Assembly (NCBI RefSeq): GCF_900102745.1
Contig: NZ_FMZF01000004.1
Location: forward strand, 372,001-436,000
Direction of reading: 5' to 3'
From: Geodermatophilus telluris
Lineage (GTDB): Bacteria > Actinomycetota > Actinomycetes > Mycobacteriales > Geodermatophilaceae
Length of the DNA: 64,000 nucleotides
Position numbers and translations under genes: made by a program. Positions 26,582 through 35,628 of this stretch are shown here, piece by piece. The notes beneath the pieces are model-generated. The model was given only the letters and a program-made list of their open reading frames with translations, did not search any database and was not told the origin of the DNA. How positions within the stretch are numbered: position 1 is the first letter of the stretch; every line of letters starts with the position of its first letter.

Positions 26582-27483
26582 ACGCGCACCAGGTCGGCGA
26601 GCTCGGCGTAGGTGGCCGGCCCGATGCCCGGGACGTCGTCGAGCTGCTCGACGCTGGTGAACCGGCCGTGCCCGCCCCGGTGGTCGACGATCCGCTGGGC
26701 CAGCACCGGCCCGATGCCGGGCAGCGCGTCGAGGTCGGCGACCGTCGCGGCGTTGAGGTCGAGCGGCCCGGCCGGCGCTCCCCCAGCGGTCCCGTCCGGC
26801 GCGGCCGCGGCCGCGGTGGCTCCGGGCACCCCCACGGCCACCTGCTGGCCGTCGGTGACGACCGCGGCGAGGTTGACCGACGCGGCGTCGGCCCCGGGCA
26901 GCAGCCCCCCGGCCGCGGCCACGGCGTCGGCCACCCGCGCACCGTCGGGCAGGGTGACCAGGCCCGGGGTGACCACCTGCCCGACCACCGAGACGACGAC
27001 GGTGGCCTGCCCGTCGGCGGCCTCGCCGACCGACGGGGACGCGGGCGACTCGGCGGCCGACGCCGCCGGGGGTCCCGCGGCGGGTGCCGGCTGCACGCTC
27101 GGCCGGTCCAGCCAGGTCCAGCCGGCGACGGCCAGCGCGACGGCCAGGCCGCACACCCACAGCGCCCAGGTCCCGCGGCGGCCGGGGTCCACGCGCACCG
27201 TCCGCGCGGGTGCGCGGTGGCGTCCCAGGCCGGGGAGCACCCCGTCGGGCGGGTCACCGTCGAGGAGGTCGTCGTCCGCGTCCCCCTCCGGCTCGGGGGC
27301 CGGGTCGCCGTCCGGACCGTCCGCGTCCCGGCGCCGGAGCAGGGCCACGCCGGTGACCGGCGCGTCCCGGACCGGGTCGTCGTCGGGCAGCCACCCGGAG
27401 GACCGCCGGCCCTCGTCGAGCAGCGCACGCAGGCGGGCCCGGATGACGTCGGCGTCGTCGGAGCGGCGGGAGGTCAGGCGCAC
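26578..27483 (-). CDS. comEA: ComEA family DNA-binding protein (SLBB + helix-hairpin-helix)
   Basis: The 301-residue protein has a basic and acidic cytoplasmic N-terminus and one membrane helix (WALWVCGLAVALAVAGWTWL, near residue 130). A Pro/Ala linker and an SLBB domain (VVSVVGQVVTPGLVTLPDGARVADAVAAAGG) follow. The C-terminal double helix-hairpin-helix reads LDLNAATVADLDALPGIGPVLAQRIVDHR and VPGIGPATYAEL. ComEA binds incoming double-stranded DNA and passes it to ComEC, whose gene overlaps its stop. The GTG start gives VRLTSRRSDDADVIRARL; a GTG 22 codons upstream is an alternative. Confidence 0.92.
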   Translation of the reverse strand: MRLTSRRSDDADVIRARLRALLDEGRRSSGWLPDDDPVRDAPVTGVALLRRRDADGPDGDPAPEPEGDADDDLLDGDPPDGVLPGLGRHRAPARTVRVDPGRRGTWALWVCGLAVALAVAGWTWLDRPSVQPAPAAGPPAASAAESPASPSVGEAADGQATVVVSVVGQVVTPGLVTLPDGARVADAVAAAGGLLPGADAASVNLAAVVTDGQQVAVGVPGATAAAAAPDGTAGGAPAGPLDLNAATVADLDALPGIGPVLAQRIVDHRGGHGRFTSVEQLDDVPGIGPATYAELADLVRV

Positions 27484-27583
27484 CCGGCGGACGCTAGGCA
27501 GGCCGGCCGCGCACCGGCCCGCCCCGCGGGCGGCTGTGGACGGCGCCACCCCCTGTGGACGACCGGCGCGGGGTGGTGCCCGG

Positions 27584-27612
27584 CCGGGTGCACGCTGCGC
27601 CCGTGCACCCGG
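27584..27612 (-). terminator. terminator of the nadD-rsfS-gpgP-degV operon
   Basis: A perfect 11-bp stem (CCGGGTGCACG / CGTGCACCCGG) with a 7-base loop starts nine bases after the degV stop. The rest of the 137-base gap before comEA holds two copies of CTGTGGACG but no recognisable gene. Confidence 0.7.
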
Positions 27613-27620
27613 TCCTCCGC

Positions 27621-28505
27621 TCAGTCCTCCGCGTGCTCGTCGCCGCCTGCCGGCGGCTCGTCGGCCGGCGCCACGACGACACCCACCGCTCCCGGGCCGA
27701 CGTGCGCGCCGACCACGGCACCGAGCTCGCTGACGTGGAACTCGCGGATGCCCGGGATGGCCTGCCGCAGCTCGGCGGCCAGGCGCTCGGCGCGCTGCGG
27801 CGCCGCCAGGTGGTGGACGGCGACCGCGGCGCCGGGCCCGCCGGCCGCCTCGGCCGCCCGCTGCACCAGCCGGGACAGGGCCCGGGCCGACGTCCGGACG
27901 CGTTCGAGCGGGACCACCTGCCCGTCGACGACGTGCAGGACCGGCTTGACGGCGAGCGCGGTGCCCAGCAGGGACGCGGCCGCGCCGATCCGGCCGCCCC
28001 GGCGCAGGTGCTCGAGGGTGTCCACGACGAACAGCGTGCGGGTGCGGGCGGCCGTGTCGTTGGCGGCCGCGGCCACGTCCGGGGCCGCGGACCCGCCGGC
28101 GGCCGCGCGGGCGGCGGCGAGGACGGCGAAGCCGGTGCCCATGGCCGTCGACCGGGAGTCGACCAGGGTGACCAGGTGCTCGCCGACCTGCGCGGCGGCC
28201 AGGCGGGCGGCGTCCCAGGTGCCGGAGAGGTCGGCGGACAGGTGGACCGAGACCACCCGGTCGGCCCCTGCGGCGAGGAGCCGGCGGTAGGCCGCGACGA
28301 AGTCCCCGGGGGTGGGACGCGAGGTGGACACCTTCTGGCCGCGGCTGGTCAGTGCCCGGGCGACGTCCTCGGGGGTGACGTCCTCGCCCTCGCGGCCCGA
28401 CCGCCCGGCGAGGACGACATAGCAGGGCACGACCTCGATGCCGTAGTCGGCGACGACGTCGGGCGGCAGGTAGGCCGTGGAGTCGGTGACCACGGCGACG
28501 ACCAC
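27621..28505 (-). CDS. DegV family fatty-acid-binding protein
   Basis: The 294-residue protein has the DegV N-terminus VAVVTDSTAYLPPDVVADYGIEVVP and TSRPTPGDFVAAYRRL. SVHLSADLSGTWDAARLAA, VVDSRSTAMGTGFAVL-like and LRRGGRIGAAASLLGTALAVKPVL segments follow. DegV/FakB proteins bind a fatty acid and, in Firmicutes, present it to the kinase FakA; no FakA gene is nearby, so the role is open. In Mycobacterium the equivalent gene (Rv2417c) sits in the same order between the gpgP-rsfS-nadD group and comEA. Confidence 0.93.
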   Translation of the reverse strand: MVVAVVTDSTAYLPPDVVADYGIEVVPCYVVLAGRSGREGEDVTPEDVARALTSRGQKVSTSRPTPGDFVAAYRRLLAAGADRVVSVHLSADLSGTWDAARLAAAQVGEHLVTLVDSRSTAMGTGFAVLAAARAAAGGSAAPDVAAAANDTAARTRTLFVVDTLEHLRRGGRIGAAASLLGTALAVKPVLHVVDGQVVPLERVRTSARALSRLVQRAAEAAGGPGAAVAVHHLAAPQRAERLAAELRQAIPGIREFHVSELGAVVGAHVGPGAVGVVVAPADEPPAGGDEHAED

Positions 28506-28570
28506 CAGGGGAGGCTAGCCCGCCGGGTCCGGGTCGCCCGGGGCAGGCGACGAGCGGTCCCGCACCGGGG

Positions 28571-29320
28571 TCAGGCCACCGCGTCGGCGTCCTGGGCCGT
28601 CGCCGGGGTCGCCTCCTCCGGGGTGGCGCCGGCCTCGACCGGGGCGGCGGCCGATCGGGCCGGGGCCGCCTCGGCAGTCGGGGCGGCCACGTCGGCCACC
28701 GTGCAGTTGTGGCGCATCAGGCGCCACCGGGTGCCCTGGCGGACGAGCTCGCTCCAGCCGCAGTTGGCCAGGGGGCCGAAGACCCGACGGTGCTCGGGTC
28801 CCAGCTCCAGGAGGGCCTCCACCAGTCGTCCGGCGGTGCCGCCGTGGGTGACCACGACGGCCACCTCCGCCTCGGGCAGTTCGGTGAGCGCGGCCAGCGC
28901 GCGGGCGGCGACGGCCGGCGCGTCCTCCCCGCCGCGGCCCTGCACCGGGCGGCCGGCCAGCCAGTCGGCGTACTGCTCGGGGTACCGGGCGGCGACCTCC
29001 TCTCGGGTCAGCCCCTCCCAGCAGCCCAGCCCGTGCTCGCGCAGCCGCTCGTCGAGGCGCAGCGGGGCGTCGAGCAGACCGGTCAGCGCGGTGGCGGTCT
29101 CGGCGGCCCGGACGAGGTCGCTGGAGACGACGACCGTGCGCTCGGGGGCCAGCCCGCCGGCCACCAGGTGCGGCGCGGTGCGGGCCGCCTGTCCGCGGCC
29201 CTCGGCGTCCAGCGGCGGGTCGAGCTGGCCCTGGAAGCGGCCGGTGGCGTTCCACTCGGTCCGGCCGTGCCGCCAGACGACCAGGCGGGGCACCGGCAGG
29301 GCGGGGACGGCTGCCGTCAC
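28571..29320 (-). CDS. histidine phosphatase family protein (GpgP-like)
   Basis: The 249-residue protein has the phosphoglycerate-mutase-like catalytic motif VVWRHGRTEWNATGRFQGQLD (His in RHG, about residues 16-20) and the second histidine in VVVTHGGTAGRL (near residue 153). The syntenic Mycobacterium gene (Rv2419c) encodes glucosyl-3-phosphoglycerate phosphatase, acting in methylglucose lipopolysaccharide synthesis. That activity is plausible here by position and sequence, not proven. The last 40 residues are a low-complexity Ala/Glu/Pro tail. The start overlaps the rsfS stop by four bases. Confidence 0.9.
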   Translation of the reverse strand: MTAAVPALPVPRLVVWRHGRTEWNATGRFQGQLDPPLDAEGRGQAARTAPHLVAGGLAPERTVVVSSDLVRAAETATALTGLLDAPLRLDERLREHGLGCWEGLTREEVAARYPEQYADWLAGRPVQGRGGEDAPAVAARALAALTELPEAEVAVVVTHGGTAGRLVEALLELGPEHRRVFGPLANCGWSELVRQGTRWRLMRHNCTVADVAAPTAEAAPARSAAAPVEAGATPEEATPATAQDADAVA

Positions 29321-29979
29321 CGGCCGGTCGCCTCCGGGCCGGCGGCCGGGATCTGCGACGGGTCCCGCGTCGGGCTCAGGAACGGGTCCTGGAGCGGGTC
29401 ACTCTCCACCAGGTCGTCCTCGACGAGGTCCTCGTCGGTGACGTCGGCCCCGCCGGTGGCCCCGGCCGCGGCGGTCGCGCCGGTCCCGGTGGTGGTGCCG
29501 GCGCGGGCGTCCCCTGCTGGGTCGGGCGTCAGCGGCACCGGGTCGGAGCTGCCGGGGTCGACGTCGTCGGCCGAGAGGGTGCCGGCGGGCGCCCCGGTCC
29601 CCGCGGCGGAGGGCGGCGCGGCGCGGTCGACGAACGGGATGGTCGGGCAGTCCTTCCACAGCCGCTCGAGGGCGTAGTAGGCGCGCTCCTCGGTGTGCTG
29701 GACGTGCACGACGACGTCGACGAAGTCCAGCAGCACCCAGCGGGCCTCGGCGACGCCCTCGCGACGCACCGGCTTGACCCCGTGCCGGCGCAGGCGCTCC
29801 TCGACCTCGTCCACGATCGCCTGCACCTGCCGCTCGTTGGGCGCGGCGGCCAGCACGAACGCGTCGGTGATCGCCAGCCGCTCGCTGACGTCGACGATCG
29901 AGACGTCGGTCGCGAGCTTGTCGGCGGCGGCCTGGGCCGCGAGCAGCGCGGTCTCCCGCGCCTCGGCCGAGGCGGTCAT
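29317..29979 (-). CDS. rsfS: ribosomal silencing factor RsfS with a long acidic tail
   Basis: The first 120 residues are a normal Rsf[51 protein letters not shown], then [26 protein letters not shown] and [12 protein letters not shown]. RsfS binds L14 and blocks 30S-50S joining during starvation. About 100 further residues form an acidic, Pro/Ala/Thr-rich and probably disordered tail ([18 protein letters not shown]) not usual for the family. It overlaps nadD at its start and the phosphatase gene at its end, both by four bases. Confidence 0.93.
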   Translation of the reverse strand: MTASAEARETALLAAQAAADKLATDVSIVDVSERLAITDAFVLAAAPNERQVQAIVDEVEERLRRHGVKPVRREGVAEARWVLLDFVDVVVHVQHTEERAYYALERLWKDCPTIPFVDRAAPPSAAGTGAPAGTLSADDVDPGSSDPVPLTPDPAGDARAGTTTGTGATAAAGATGGADVTDEDLVEDDLVESDPLQDPFLSPTRDPSQIPAAGPEATGR

Positions 29980-30686
29980 CGGGGCACCTCCTGGAGGTGG
30001 GGAGCTGGTGGGTCGTGGGGGTCGGAGGGGGACGGCCCGGGTGGGCGGTCGGCCACCCGCTGGTCCCCGCGGGGGAGGTCGGTGCGGCGGGCCCCGGACG
30101 AGGAGCGGTAGAGCCGCCGCTTCTCGATGTACTGCACCACCCCGTCGGGGACGAGGTACCAGACGGGCATCCCCCGCTCGACGCGCTCGCGGCAGTCGCT
30201 GGAGCTGATGGCGAGTGCCGGGATCTCGACCAGGCTGACCGACCCCTCGGGCAGGTGCCCGTCGGCGAGGGCGTACCCGGGCCGGGTGACGCCCACGAAG
30301 TGGGCCAACCGCAGGAAGCGCTCGCTGTCGCGCCAGCTGAGGATCTGCGCCAGCGCGTCGGCGCCGGTGATGAAGAACAGCTCGGCGTCGGGGCGCTGCC
30401 GGTGCAGGTCGGTGAGGGTGTCGATGGTGTAGGTCGGGCCCTCCCGGTCGACGTCGACCCGGCTGACGGAGAACCGCGGGTTGGAGGCGGTGGCGATGAC
30501 GGTCATGAGGTAGCGGTCCTCGGCGGCGCTGACCACCCGCTCGCTCTTCTGCCAGGGCTGGCCGGTGGGGACGAACACCACCTCGTCGAGACCGAACAGC
30601 CCGGCGACCTCGCTGGCGGCCACGAGGTGCCCGTGGTGGATGGGGTCGAACGTCCCACCCATCACCCCGATCCGGCTGCCGGTCAC
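29976..30686 (-). CDS. nadD: nicotinate-nucleotide adenylyltransferase
   Basis: The 236-residue enzyme adenylates nicotinate mononucleotide in NAD synthesis. It has the nucleotidyltransferase motif [15 protein letters not shown] (about residues 7-21) and the second signature [28 protein letters not shown] (residues 162-189). The conserved part ends at EKRRLYR; 40 extra residues (Arg/Pro/Asp-rich) follow. The stop overlaps rsfS as ATGA. It begins the nadD-rsfS-gpgP-degV operon. Confidence 0.96.
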   Translation of the reverse strand: MTGSRIGVMGGTFDPIHHGHLVAASEVAGLFGLDEVVFVPTGQPWQKSERVVSAAEDRYLMTVIATASNPRFSVSRVDVDREGPTYTIDTLTDLHRQRPDAELFFITGADALAQILSWRDSERFLRLAHFVGVTRPGYALADGHLPEGSVSLVEIPALAISSSDCRERVERGMPVWYLVPDGVVQYIEKRRLYRSSSGARRTDLPRGDQRVADRPPGPSPSDPHDPPAPHLQEVPR

Positions 30687-30801
30687 CGACCGAGCCTAGC
30701 CGGGTGGCGGGGAGGCGGTTCGCGAGGACCCGGGGGTGGGAGGCCGGCCCGACGCCCGGCGTGCGGACGACGCCGCACCCGGGCTGCCGGGGCCACCCCG
30801 G

Positions 30802-30834
30802 CCGTGACCGGCACCCCCGTGCCGTCGGTCACGG
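30802..30834 (-). terminator. hairpin in the VWA-nadD intergenic region
   Basis: The outer arms CCGTGACC/GGTCACGG and inner arms GGCAC/GTGCC around CCCC form a two-part stem with a 3-base bulge. It lies between the VWA gene and nadD, both on the minus strand. Apart from this hairpin I see nothing identifiable in the 301 bases between the two genes; the nadD promoter should be on its right-hand flank. Confidence 0.55.
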
Positions 30835-30987
30835 GTGCCCGCTCCCCGCGGCTGCGGGGTCCACCGGCCGGCCGGCCGGCGACGGGCACCACGCTGACAA
30901 CGACGCACCGCGCGATCGGTCACGCACGACCGACCGGGGCACGGCAGGTCTCCCCACCCCGACGCGGCAACCAGGGCGCGGTGGGGG

Positions 30988-32445
30988 TCAGAGGGTGGTG
31001 ACGAAGTCCGCCAGCTGGGTGGCGTTGCGGCACTCGACCATGTCGATCACCTCGCCGTAGCGGTCGGCCGCGGAGTCCCCGCTCCCCCACAGCCGCCGCG
31101 GCTCGGGGTTGAGCCAGTGCGCCGAGCGGGACCGCTTCACCAGGTCGGCGAGCACCGGCAGCCCGGGCTGCCGGTAGTTGGTGCGCCCGTCGCCGAGCAC
31201 CAGCAGCGACGTCTTCGGCCCGACCGCCGACGGCCAGCGGTCGGCGAAGACCTCCAGCGCGTTGCCGTAGTCGCTGTGCCCGTCGAAGGCCACGACGTCG
31301 GCCTCCCGGCCGATCCGGGCGACCGCGTCGGACACGTCGGCGCCGGGCCGGAAGAAGCGGGTCACCTCGTCGGTGGCGTCGACGAACGCGAACGCGCGCA
31401 CGCCGGAGAAGTGCTCCCGCAGCGCCTGGGTGAGCATCAGCGTGAAGTGGCTGAACCCGGCCACCGAGCCGCTGACGTCGCAGAGCACCACCAGCTCGGG
31501 CTTGTGCACCTTCCGCGGCCGGTGGTGGGTCACCACCGGCACCCCGCCGGTGCCCAGCGACGCCCGCACGGTCCGCCGGAAGTCCAGCCGCCCCACGCGG
31601 CCCATCCGCCGCCGCGCCGACAGGCGCACCGCCAGCCGGCGGGCCAGCGGCGCGACCGTGCGGCGCAACTCGGCGAGGTCGGCCTGCTGGGCGCGCAGGA
31701 AGTCGACCTGGTCGGCGAGCGGGCGCACCGCGCTCTTGGCCACCCGGTCGCGCCCGCGCTCGGCCGCCGCGCGCCGGCGCACCTCGGCGTCCACCGCGGC
31801 GCGGAAGGCGGCCAGCCGCTCGCGCACCGTCTGCCGGGCCACCTGCTCGGCCAGGCCGCCGCGGCCGCCGTCGCCGAGCAGCCCGGCCAGCAGCTGGGCG
31901 ACCAGCGTGTCCGGCGACAGCGCCCGCATCACCCGGTAGCCGAAGTAGGACTGCCCCGACGGCGAGGCCGGCGCCCGCCCCAGCTGGTCGACCGCCTGAC
32001 GGGCGAAGCGGCGCAGCGCCTCGTCGTCGCCCTCGAGCAGCAGCCGGGCGAGCTCCTCGCGCATCCGCCGGGCGAGGTCGCGCTCGTCGCCGTGCCCCTC
32101 GGGGAGGTCCAGCGTCGAGCCGGCGTCGTCGTCCCCGGGCTCGCCCTCGCCGTCGTCCGCACCGCCGGACGGGTCGCCCGCGGGCCGGTCGGCCAGCGGC
32201 CACCACAGGTCGAACAGCACGTCGTAGGCCGGCCGCTGGGCCGCCCGCTGCAGCAGCACCGCCGCCAGCCCGTGCCGCAGCTGCTCGCGGTCGAGCAGGT
32301 CGACGACGGTGAGGATCTCCGCGGCGTCGACGGCCTGGCTGATGCCCACCGGGATCCCGGCCTCGCGCACCGCGCGGACGAACCCGTCGAGGTGACCGGC
32401 GAGACCACCGGTGGCGGCCGCACCGGACGACGTCGCCGCGCTCAT
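30988..32445 (-). CDS. VWA domain-containing protein (CoxE-like)
   Basis: The 485-residue cytosolic protein has a CoxE-type C-terminal von Willebrand A domain with MIDAS motif LCDVSGSVAGFS (DxSxS). FDGHSDYGNALEVF and LVLGDGRTNY carry the remaining metal ligands. The N-terminal 250 residues are helical and charged. MoxR ATPase plus VWA pairs act as chaperone-like machines that insert metal or cofactors or assemble complexes; the client here is unknown. The start codon overlaps the MoxR stop by one base. In Mycobacterium the same pair (Rv2426c/Rv2425c) follows proA. Confidence 0.93.
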   Translation of the reverse strand: MSAATSSGAAATGGLAGHLDGFVRAVREAGIPVGISQAVDAAEILTVVDLLDREQLRHGLAAVLLQRAAQRPAYDVLFDLWWPLADRPAGDPSGGADDGEGEPGDDDAGSTLDLPEGHGDERDLARRMREELARLLLEGDDEALRRFARQAVDQLGRAPASPSGQSYFGYRVMRALSPDTLVAQLLAGLLGDGGRGGLAEQVARQTVRERLAAFRAAVDAEVRRRAAAERGRDRVAKSAVRPLADQVDFLRAQQADLAELRRTVAPLARRLAVRLSARRRMGRVGRLDFRRTVRASLGTGGVPVVTHHRPRKVHKPELVVLCDVSGSVAGFSHFTLMLTQALREHFSGVRAFAFVDATDEVTRFFRPGADVSDAVARIGREADVVAFDGHSDYGNALEVFADRWPSAVGPKTSLLVLGDGRTNYRQPGLPVLADLVKRSRSAHWLNPEPRRLWGSGDSAADRYGEVIDMVECRNATQLADFVTTL

Positions 32446-33332
32446 CAGTTGAGCCGCAGCTCGGCGGCGGCGCGGTCCTGGTCGCTGGCGTGCTTGAGCA
32501 CCACACCCAGCGTCGAGCGCACCGCCGTCTCGTCGAGGGTGTCCAGCCCCAGCTCGAGCAGCGTCTGCGCCCAGTCGAGGGTCTCCGAGATCGACGGCGA
32601 CTTCTTCAGCTCCAGCGCCCGCAGCGCCCGGATGGTGCGCACCAGCTGCTCGGCCAGCCCCGGTGCGAGGTCGGGCACCCGGGAGAGCACGATCTCCCGC
32701 TCCCGCTCGGCCGACGGGTAGTCCAGCGACAGGTACAGGCAGCGCCGCTTGAGCGCCTCGGACAGCTCCCGGGTGGCGTTGGAGGTCAGCACGACGGTCG
32801 GCCGCCGGGTCGCGGCGATCGTGCCGAGCTCGGGGATGGTCACCTGGAAGTCGCTGAGCACCTCCAGCAGCAGGCCCTCCACCTCGACGTCGGCCTTGTC
32901 GGTCTCGTCGATGAGCAGCACGGTGGGCTCGGTGCGCCGGATCGCGGTGAGCAGCGGCCGGGAGAGCAGGAACTCCTCGCCGAAGACGTCGTCGTGCACG
33001 GCGTGCCAGTCGGCGCCGTCGGCCCCCTGCGCGGCCTGGATGCGCAGCAGCTGCTTCTTGTAGTTCCACTCGTAGAGCGCCCGGGCCTCGTCGAGTCCCT
33101 CGTAGCACTGCAGCCGGATCAGCTCCGACCCGGTGGCCGCGGCCAGCGCCTTGGCCAGCTCCGTCTTGCCGGTCCCGGCCGGGCCCTCGACCAGCAGCGG
33201 CTTGCCCAGCCGGTCGGCGAGGAAGACCGTCGTGGCGATCTGCGCGTCGGGCAGGTAACCGGCGGTCGCGAGCCGCTTGCTCACGTCGGCGACCGAGGAG
33301 AACTGGGGCGTCTGCGTCGGCGGGCGGGGCAT
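32445..33332 (-). CDS. MoxR family AAA+ ATPase
   Basis: The 295-residue AAA+ protein has Walker A LVEGPAGTGKTEL (about residues 48-60), Walker B VLLIDETDKAD (near 140) and sensor 1 VVLTSNATRELSEALKRRCLYLSLDYPS, the MoxR pattern with arginine finger region. The C-terminal lid has KKSPSISETLDWAQTLLELG. It should hexamerise and work on the VWA protein encoded next. The ATG start is 26 bases after the proA stop, so proA-moxR-VWA may be cotranscribed. Confidence 0.94.
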   Translation of the reverse strand: MPRPPTQTPQFSSVADVSKRLATAGYLPDAQIATTVFLADRLGKPLLVEGPAGTGKTELAKALAAATGSELIRLQCYEGLDEARALYEWNYKKQLLRIQAAQGADGADWHAVHDDVFGEEFLLSRPLLTAIRRTEPTVLLIDETDKADVEVEGLLLEVLSDFQVTIPELGTIAATRRPTVVLTSNATRELSEALKRRCLYLSLDYPSAEREREIVLSRVPDLAPGLAEQLVRTIRALRALELKKSPSISETLDWAQTLLELGLDTLDETAVRSTLGVVLKHASDQDRAAAELRLN

Positions 33333-33358
33333 GCGACTCCTCGGGGAGGGCGGGCGGG

Positions 33359-34612
33359 TCAGCGGGTGTGGCCGTTCCCGGTGACGACGTAGGTGGTGCT
33401 GGTCAGCTCCGGCAGGCCGAGCGGACCGCGGGCGTGCAGCTTCTGGGTGGAGATGCCGATCTCGGCGCCGAAGCCGAACTCGCCGCCGTCGGTGAACCGG
33501 GTCGAGGCGTTGACCAGCACGGCGGCGGCGTCGACGCCGGCGGTGAAGTCGGCGATGGCGCGGGCGGAGTCGGCGACGATCGCCTCGGAGTGCCCGCTGC
33601 CCCACCGCGCGACGTGGTCGAGGGCGGCCGGCAGGTCGTCGACCACCCGCACGGCCATGTCCATCGACAGGTACTCGGTGGCCCAGTCCTCGTCGGTGGC
33701 CGGCACGACCGCGTCGTGGGCGGCGCGCGCCGCGTCGTCGCCGTGCAGGGTGACCCCGGCGTCGGCCAGCGCCGACAGCAGCCGGGGCAGGAACGCCACG
33801 TCGCGGTGCACCAGCAGCGTCTCGGCGGAGTTGCAGACGCTGACGCGGGAGGTCTTGGAGTTCAGCACGACCGCCTCGGCCGTCGCCGCGTCGGCGGAGG
33901 CGTCGACGTAGACGTGGCAGTTGCCGACGCCGGTCTCGATCACCGGCACCCGCGCCTCGCGGACGACGCGTTGGATGAGCGAGGCGCCCCCGCGCGGGAT
34001 GACCAGGTCGACCAGGCCGCGGGCGGACAGCAGCTCGCCCACCGACGCCCGGTCGGCCGGCAGCAGCTGCACCGAGCCGGCGGGCAGCCCCGCCTTCTCC
34101 CCGGCCTCGGTGAGGACGGCGACCAGCGCGGTGTTGGTGCGGTGCGCCGACGCCGACCCGCGCAGCAGCACCGCGTTGCCGCTCTTGAGGCACAGGCCCG
34201 CGGCGTCGACGGTCACGTTGGGCCGCGCCTCGTAGACGATGCCGATCACGCCGAAGGGCACCCGCACCTGCCGCAGCTGCAGCCCGTTGGGCAGCCGGGA
34301 GCCGCGGACGACGTCGCCGACGGGGTCGGGCAGCGCGACCAGCTCGCGCAGCGCGGCGGCCACCCCGGCCACCCGGGCGGGGTCCAGGCGCAGCCGGTCG
34401 ACCGTCGAGGCCGGCGTCCCGTCGGCCTCCGCGGCCGCCACGTCGAGCGCGTTGGCGGCCAGCACCTCCTCGGCGCGCTCCACCAGCGCGTCGGCCATCG
34501 CCGACAGCGCGGCGTCCTTGACGTCGGTCGGCAGGGTGCGCAGCACGCGGGAGGCGGTGCGGGCACGCAGGGCGGCGGCCCCGATCAGCGGGAGCTCGGC
34601 GACGTCGGACAC
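33359..34612 (-). CDS. proA: glutamate-5-semialdehyde dehydrogenase (gamma-glutamyl phosphate reductase)
   Basis: The 417-residue NADPH enzyme reduces gamma-glutamyl phosphate in proline synthesis, after ProB (encoded about 6 kb away). Landmarks: [30 protein letters not shown] (about residues 118-147), [14 protein letters not shown], the catalytic Cys in [15 protein letters not shown], and the C-terminal [18 protein letters not shown]. It is divergent from znuA across a 65-base gap that holds the Zur-like box. Confidence 0.96.
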   Translation of the reverse strand: MSDVAELPLIGAAALRARTASRVLRTLPTDVKDAALSAMADALVERAEEVLAANALDVAAAEADGTPASTVDRLRLDPARVAGVAAALRELVALPDPVGDVVRGSRLPNGLQLRQVRVPFGVIGIVYEARPNVTVDAAGLCLKSGNAVLLRGSASAHRTNTALVAVLTEAGEKAGLPAGSVQLLPADRASVGELLSARGLVDLVIPRGGASLIQRVVREARVPVIETGVGNCHVYVDASADAATAEAVVLNSKTSRVSVCNSAETLLVHRDVAFLPRLLSALADAGVTLHGDDAARAAHDAVVPATDEDWATEYLSMDMAVRVVDDLPAALDHVARWGSGHSEAIVADSARAIADFTAGVDAAAVLVNASTRFTDGGEFGFGAEIGISTQKLHARGPLGLPELTSTTYVVTGNGHTR

Positions 34613-34663
34613 GCCCCGGAGGGTACGCGCCGGACCCGTCGGCCGGACCGTCCGGCGGACGTG

Positions 34664-34678
34664 TGAGAATGGTTCTCA
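34664..34678. promoter_or_regulatory. Zur-like operator overlapping the znuA start
   Basis: TGAGAATGGTTCTCA is a 15-base inverted repeat (TGAGAA-TGG-TTCTCA), close to actinobacterial Zur boxes such as TGAAAATGATTTTCA. Its last base is the first base of the znuA ATG. Zur with zinc would block transcription of znuA-znuC-znuB-zur. Confidence 0.85.
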
Positions 34679-35628
34679 TGACCACTCCGGCCGCCCGCCT
34701 CGTCGCCTCCACCGCCGCCGCGGCCACCGCCGTCCTGCTCACCGGCTGCGGCTCCGACGGGGCGCGGGCCGGCGCCGACGACGGCGTCGGCGTGGTCGCC
34801 GCCTTCTACCCGCTGCAGTGGGCCGCCGAGCGGGTCGGCGGGGACCGGGTCACGGTCACCTCGCTGACCCCGCCGGGCGCCGAGCCGCACGACCTGGAGC
34901 TCACCCCGCAGGACGTCGGTGCGCTGAGCGAGACCGACCTGCTCGTCTACCTCGAGGGCTTCCAGCCCGCGCTGGACGACGCCGCAGCCGAGGCCGGGGA
35001 CGCCGCCTGGGACGCCGGGCAGGCCGCCGACCTCTCCCTGACCGCCGACGCACACGCACACGAGGGCGAGAGCGAGGAGGAGCACGCCGAGCACGCCGGC
35101 GAGGAGGTCCCCGACCCGCACTTCTGGCTCGACCCGACCCGCCTGGCCGACGTCGGCGACGCCCTGGCCGACCGCCTCGCCGAGGTCGACCCCGACGGCG
35201 CGGACACCTTCCGCGACGGTGCCGCGGCGCTGCGCGGCGACCTCGAGGCCCTGGACGCCGAGATGGCGCAGGGCCTGTCCGACTGCGCGGTGACCACGGT
35301 GGTCACCGGTCACGACGCCTTCGGCTACCTCGCCGACCGCTACGGCCTCGACGTCGTCGGGGTCAGCGGCCTGAGCCCCTCGACCGAGCCCAGCCCGGCA
35401 CAGCTGGCCGAGATCTCTACGCTGGTCCGGGAGCGCGGCGTGACGACCGTCTACACCGAGACCCTCGTCGACCCCGCCGTGGCCGAGACCGTCGCCGAGG
35501 AGGCCGGTGTGCAGACCGCCGTCCTCGACCCGCTCGAGGGGCTGACCGAGGAGTCGGCCGGCGCGGACTACCTCGAGGTGATGCGGGCCGACCTGGCCAC
35601 GCTGCGGGAGGGGCAGGGCTGCGCGTGA
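34678..35628 (+). CDS. znuA: zinc ABC transporter substrate-binding lipoprotein
   Basis: The 316-residue lipoprotein has signal peptide and lipobox LLTGC (Cys24). It is a cluster A-I metal-binding protein with [37 protein letters not shown] (metal His) and a His/acid-rich flexible loop ([20 protein letters not shown]). PHFWLDPTR and [17 protein letters not shown] follow. It captures Zn(II) outside the membrane for ZnuBC. I chose the ATG that gives the clean lipoprotein signal. It coincides with the end of the Zur-like box and has no ribosome-binding site, so the mRNA may be leaderless; an in-frame GTG lies 15 bases upstream. Confidence 0.93.
   Translation: MTTPAARLVASTAAAATAVLLTGCGSDGARAGADDGVGVVAAFYPLQWAAERVGGDRVTVTSLTPPGAEPHDLELTPQDVGALSETDLLVYLEGFQPALDDAAAEAGDAAWDAGQAADLSLTADAHAHEGESEEEHAEHAGEEVPDPHFWLDPTRLADVGDALADRLAEVDPDGADTFRDGAAALRGDLEALDAEMAQGLSDCAVTTVVTGHDAFGYLADRYGLDVVGVSGLSPSTEPSPAQLAEISTLVRERGVTTVYTETLVDPAVAETVAEEAGVQTAVLDPLEGLTEESAGADYLEVMRADLATLREGQGCA

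Noticed and set aside
24338..26611. A 757-residue open frame on the plus strand
   Set aside because: It is antisense to comEC. In 75% GC DNA, opposite-strand frames stay open by composition; the translation is Arg/Gly/Pro-rich with no domain.
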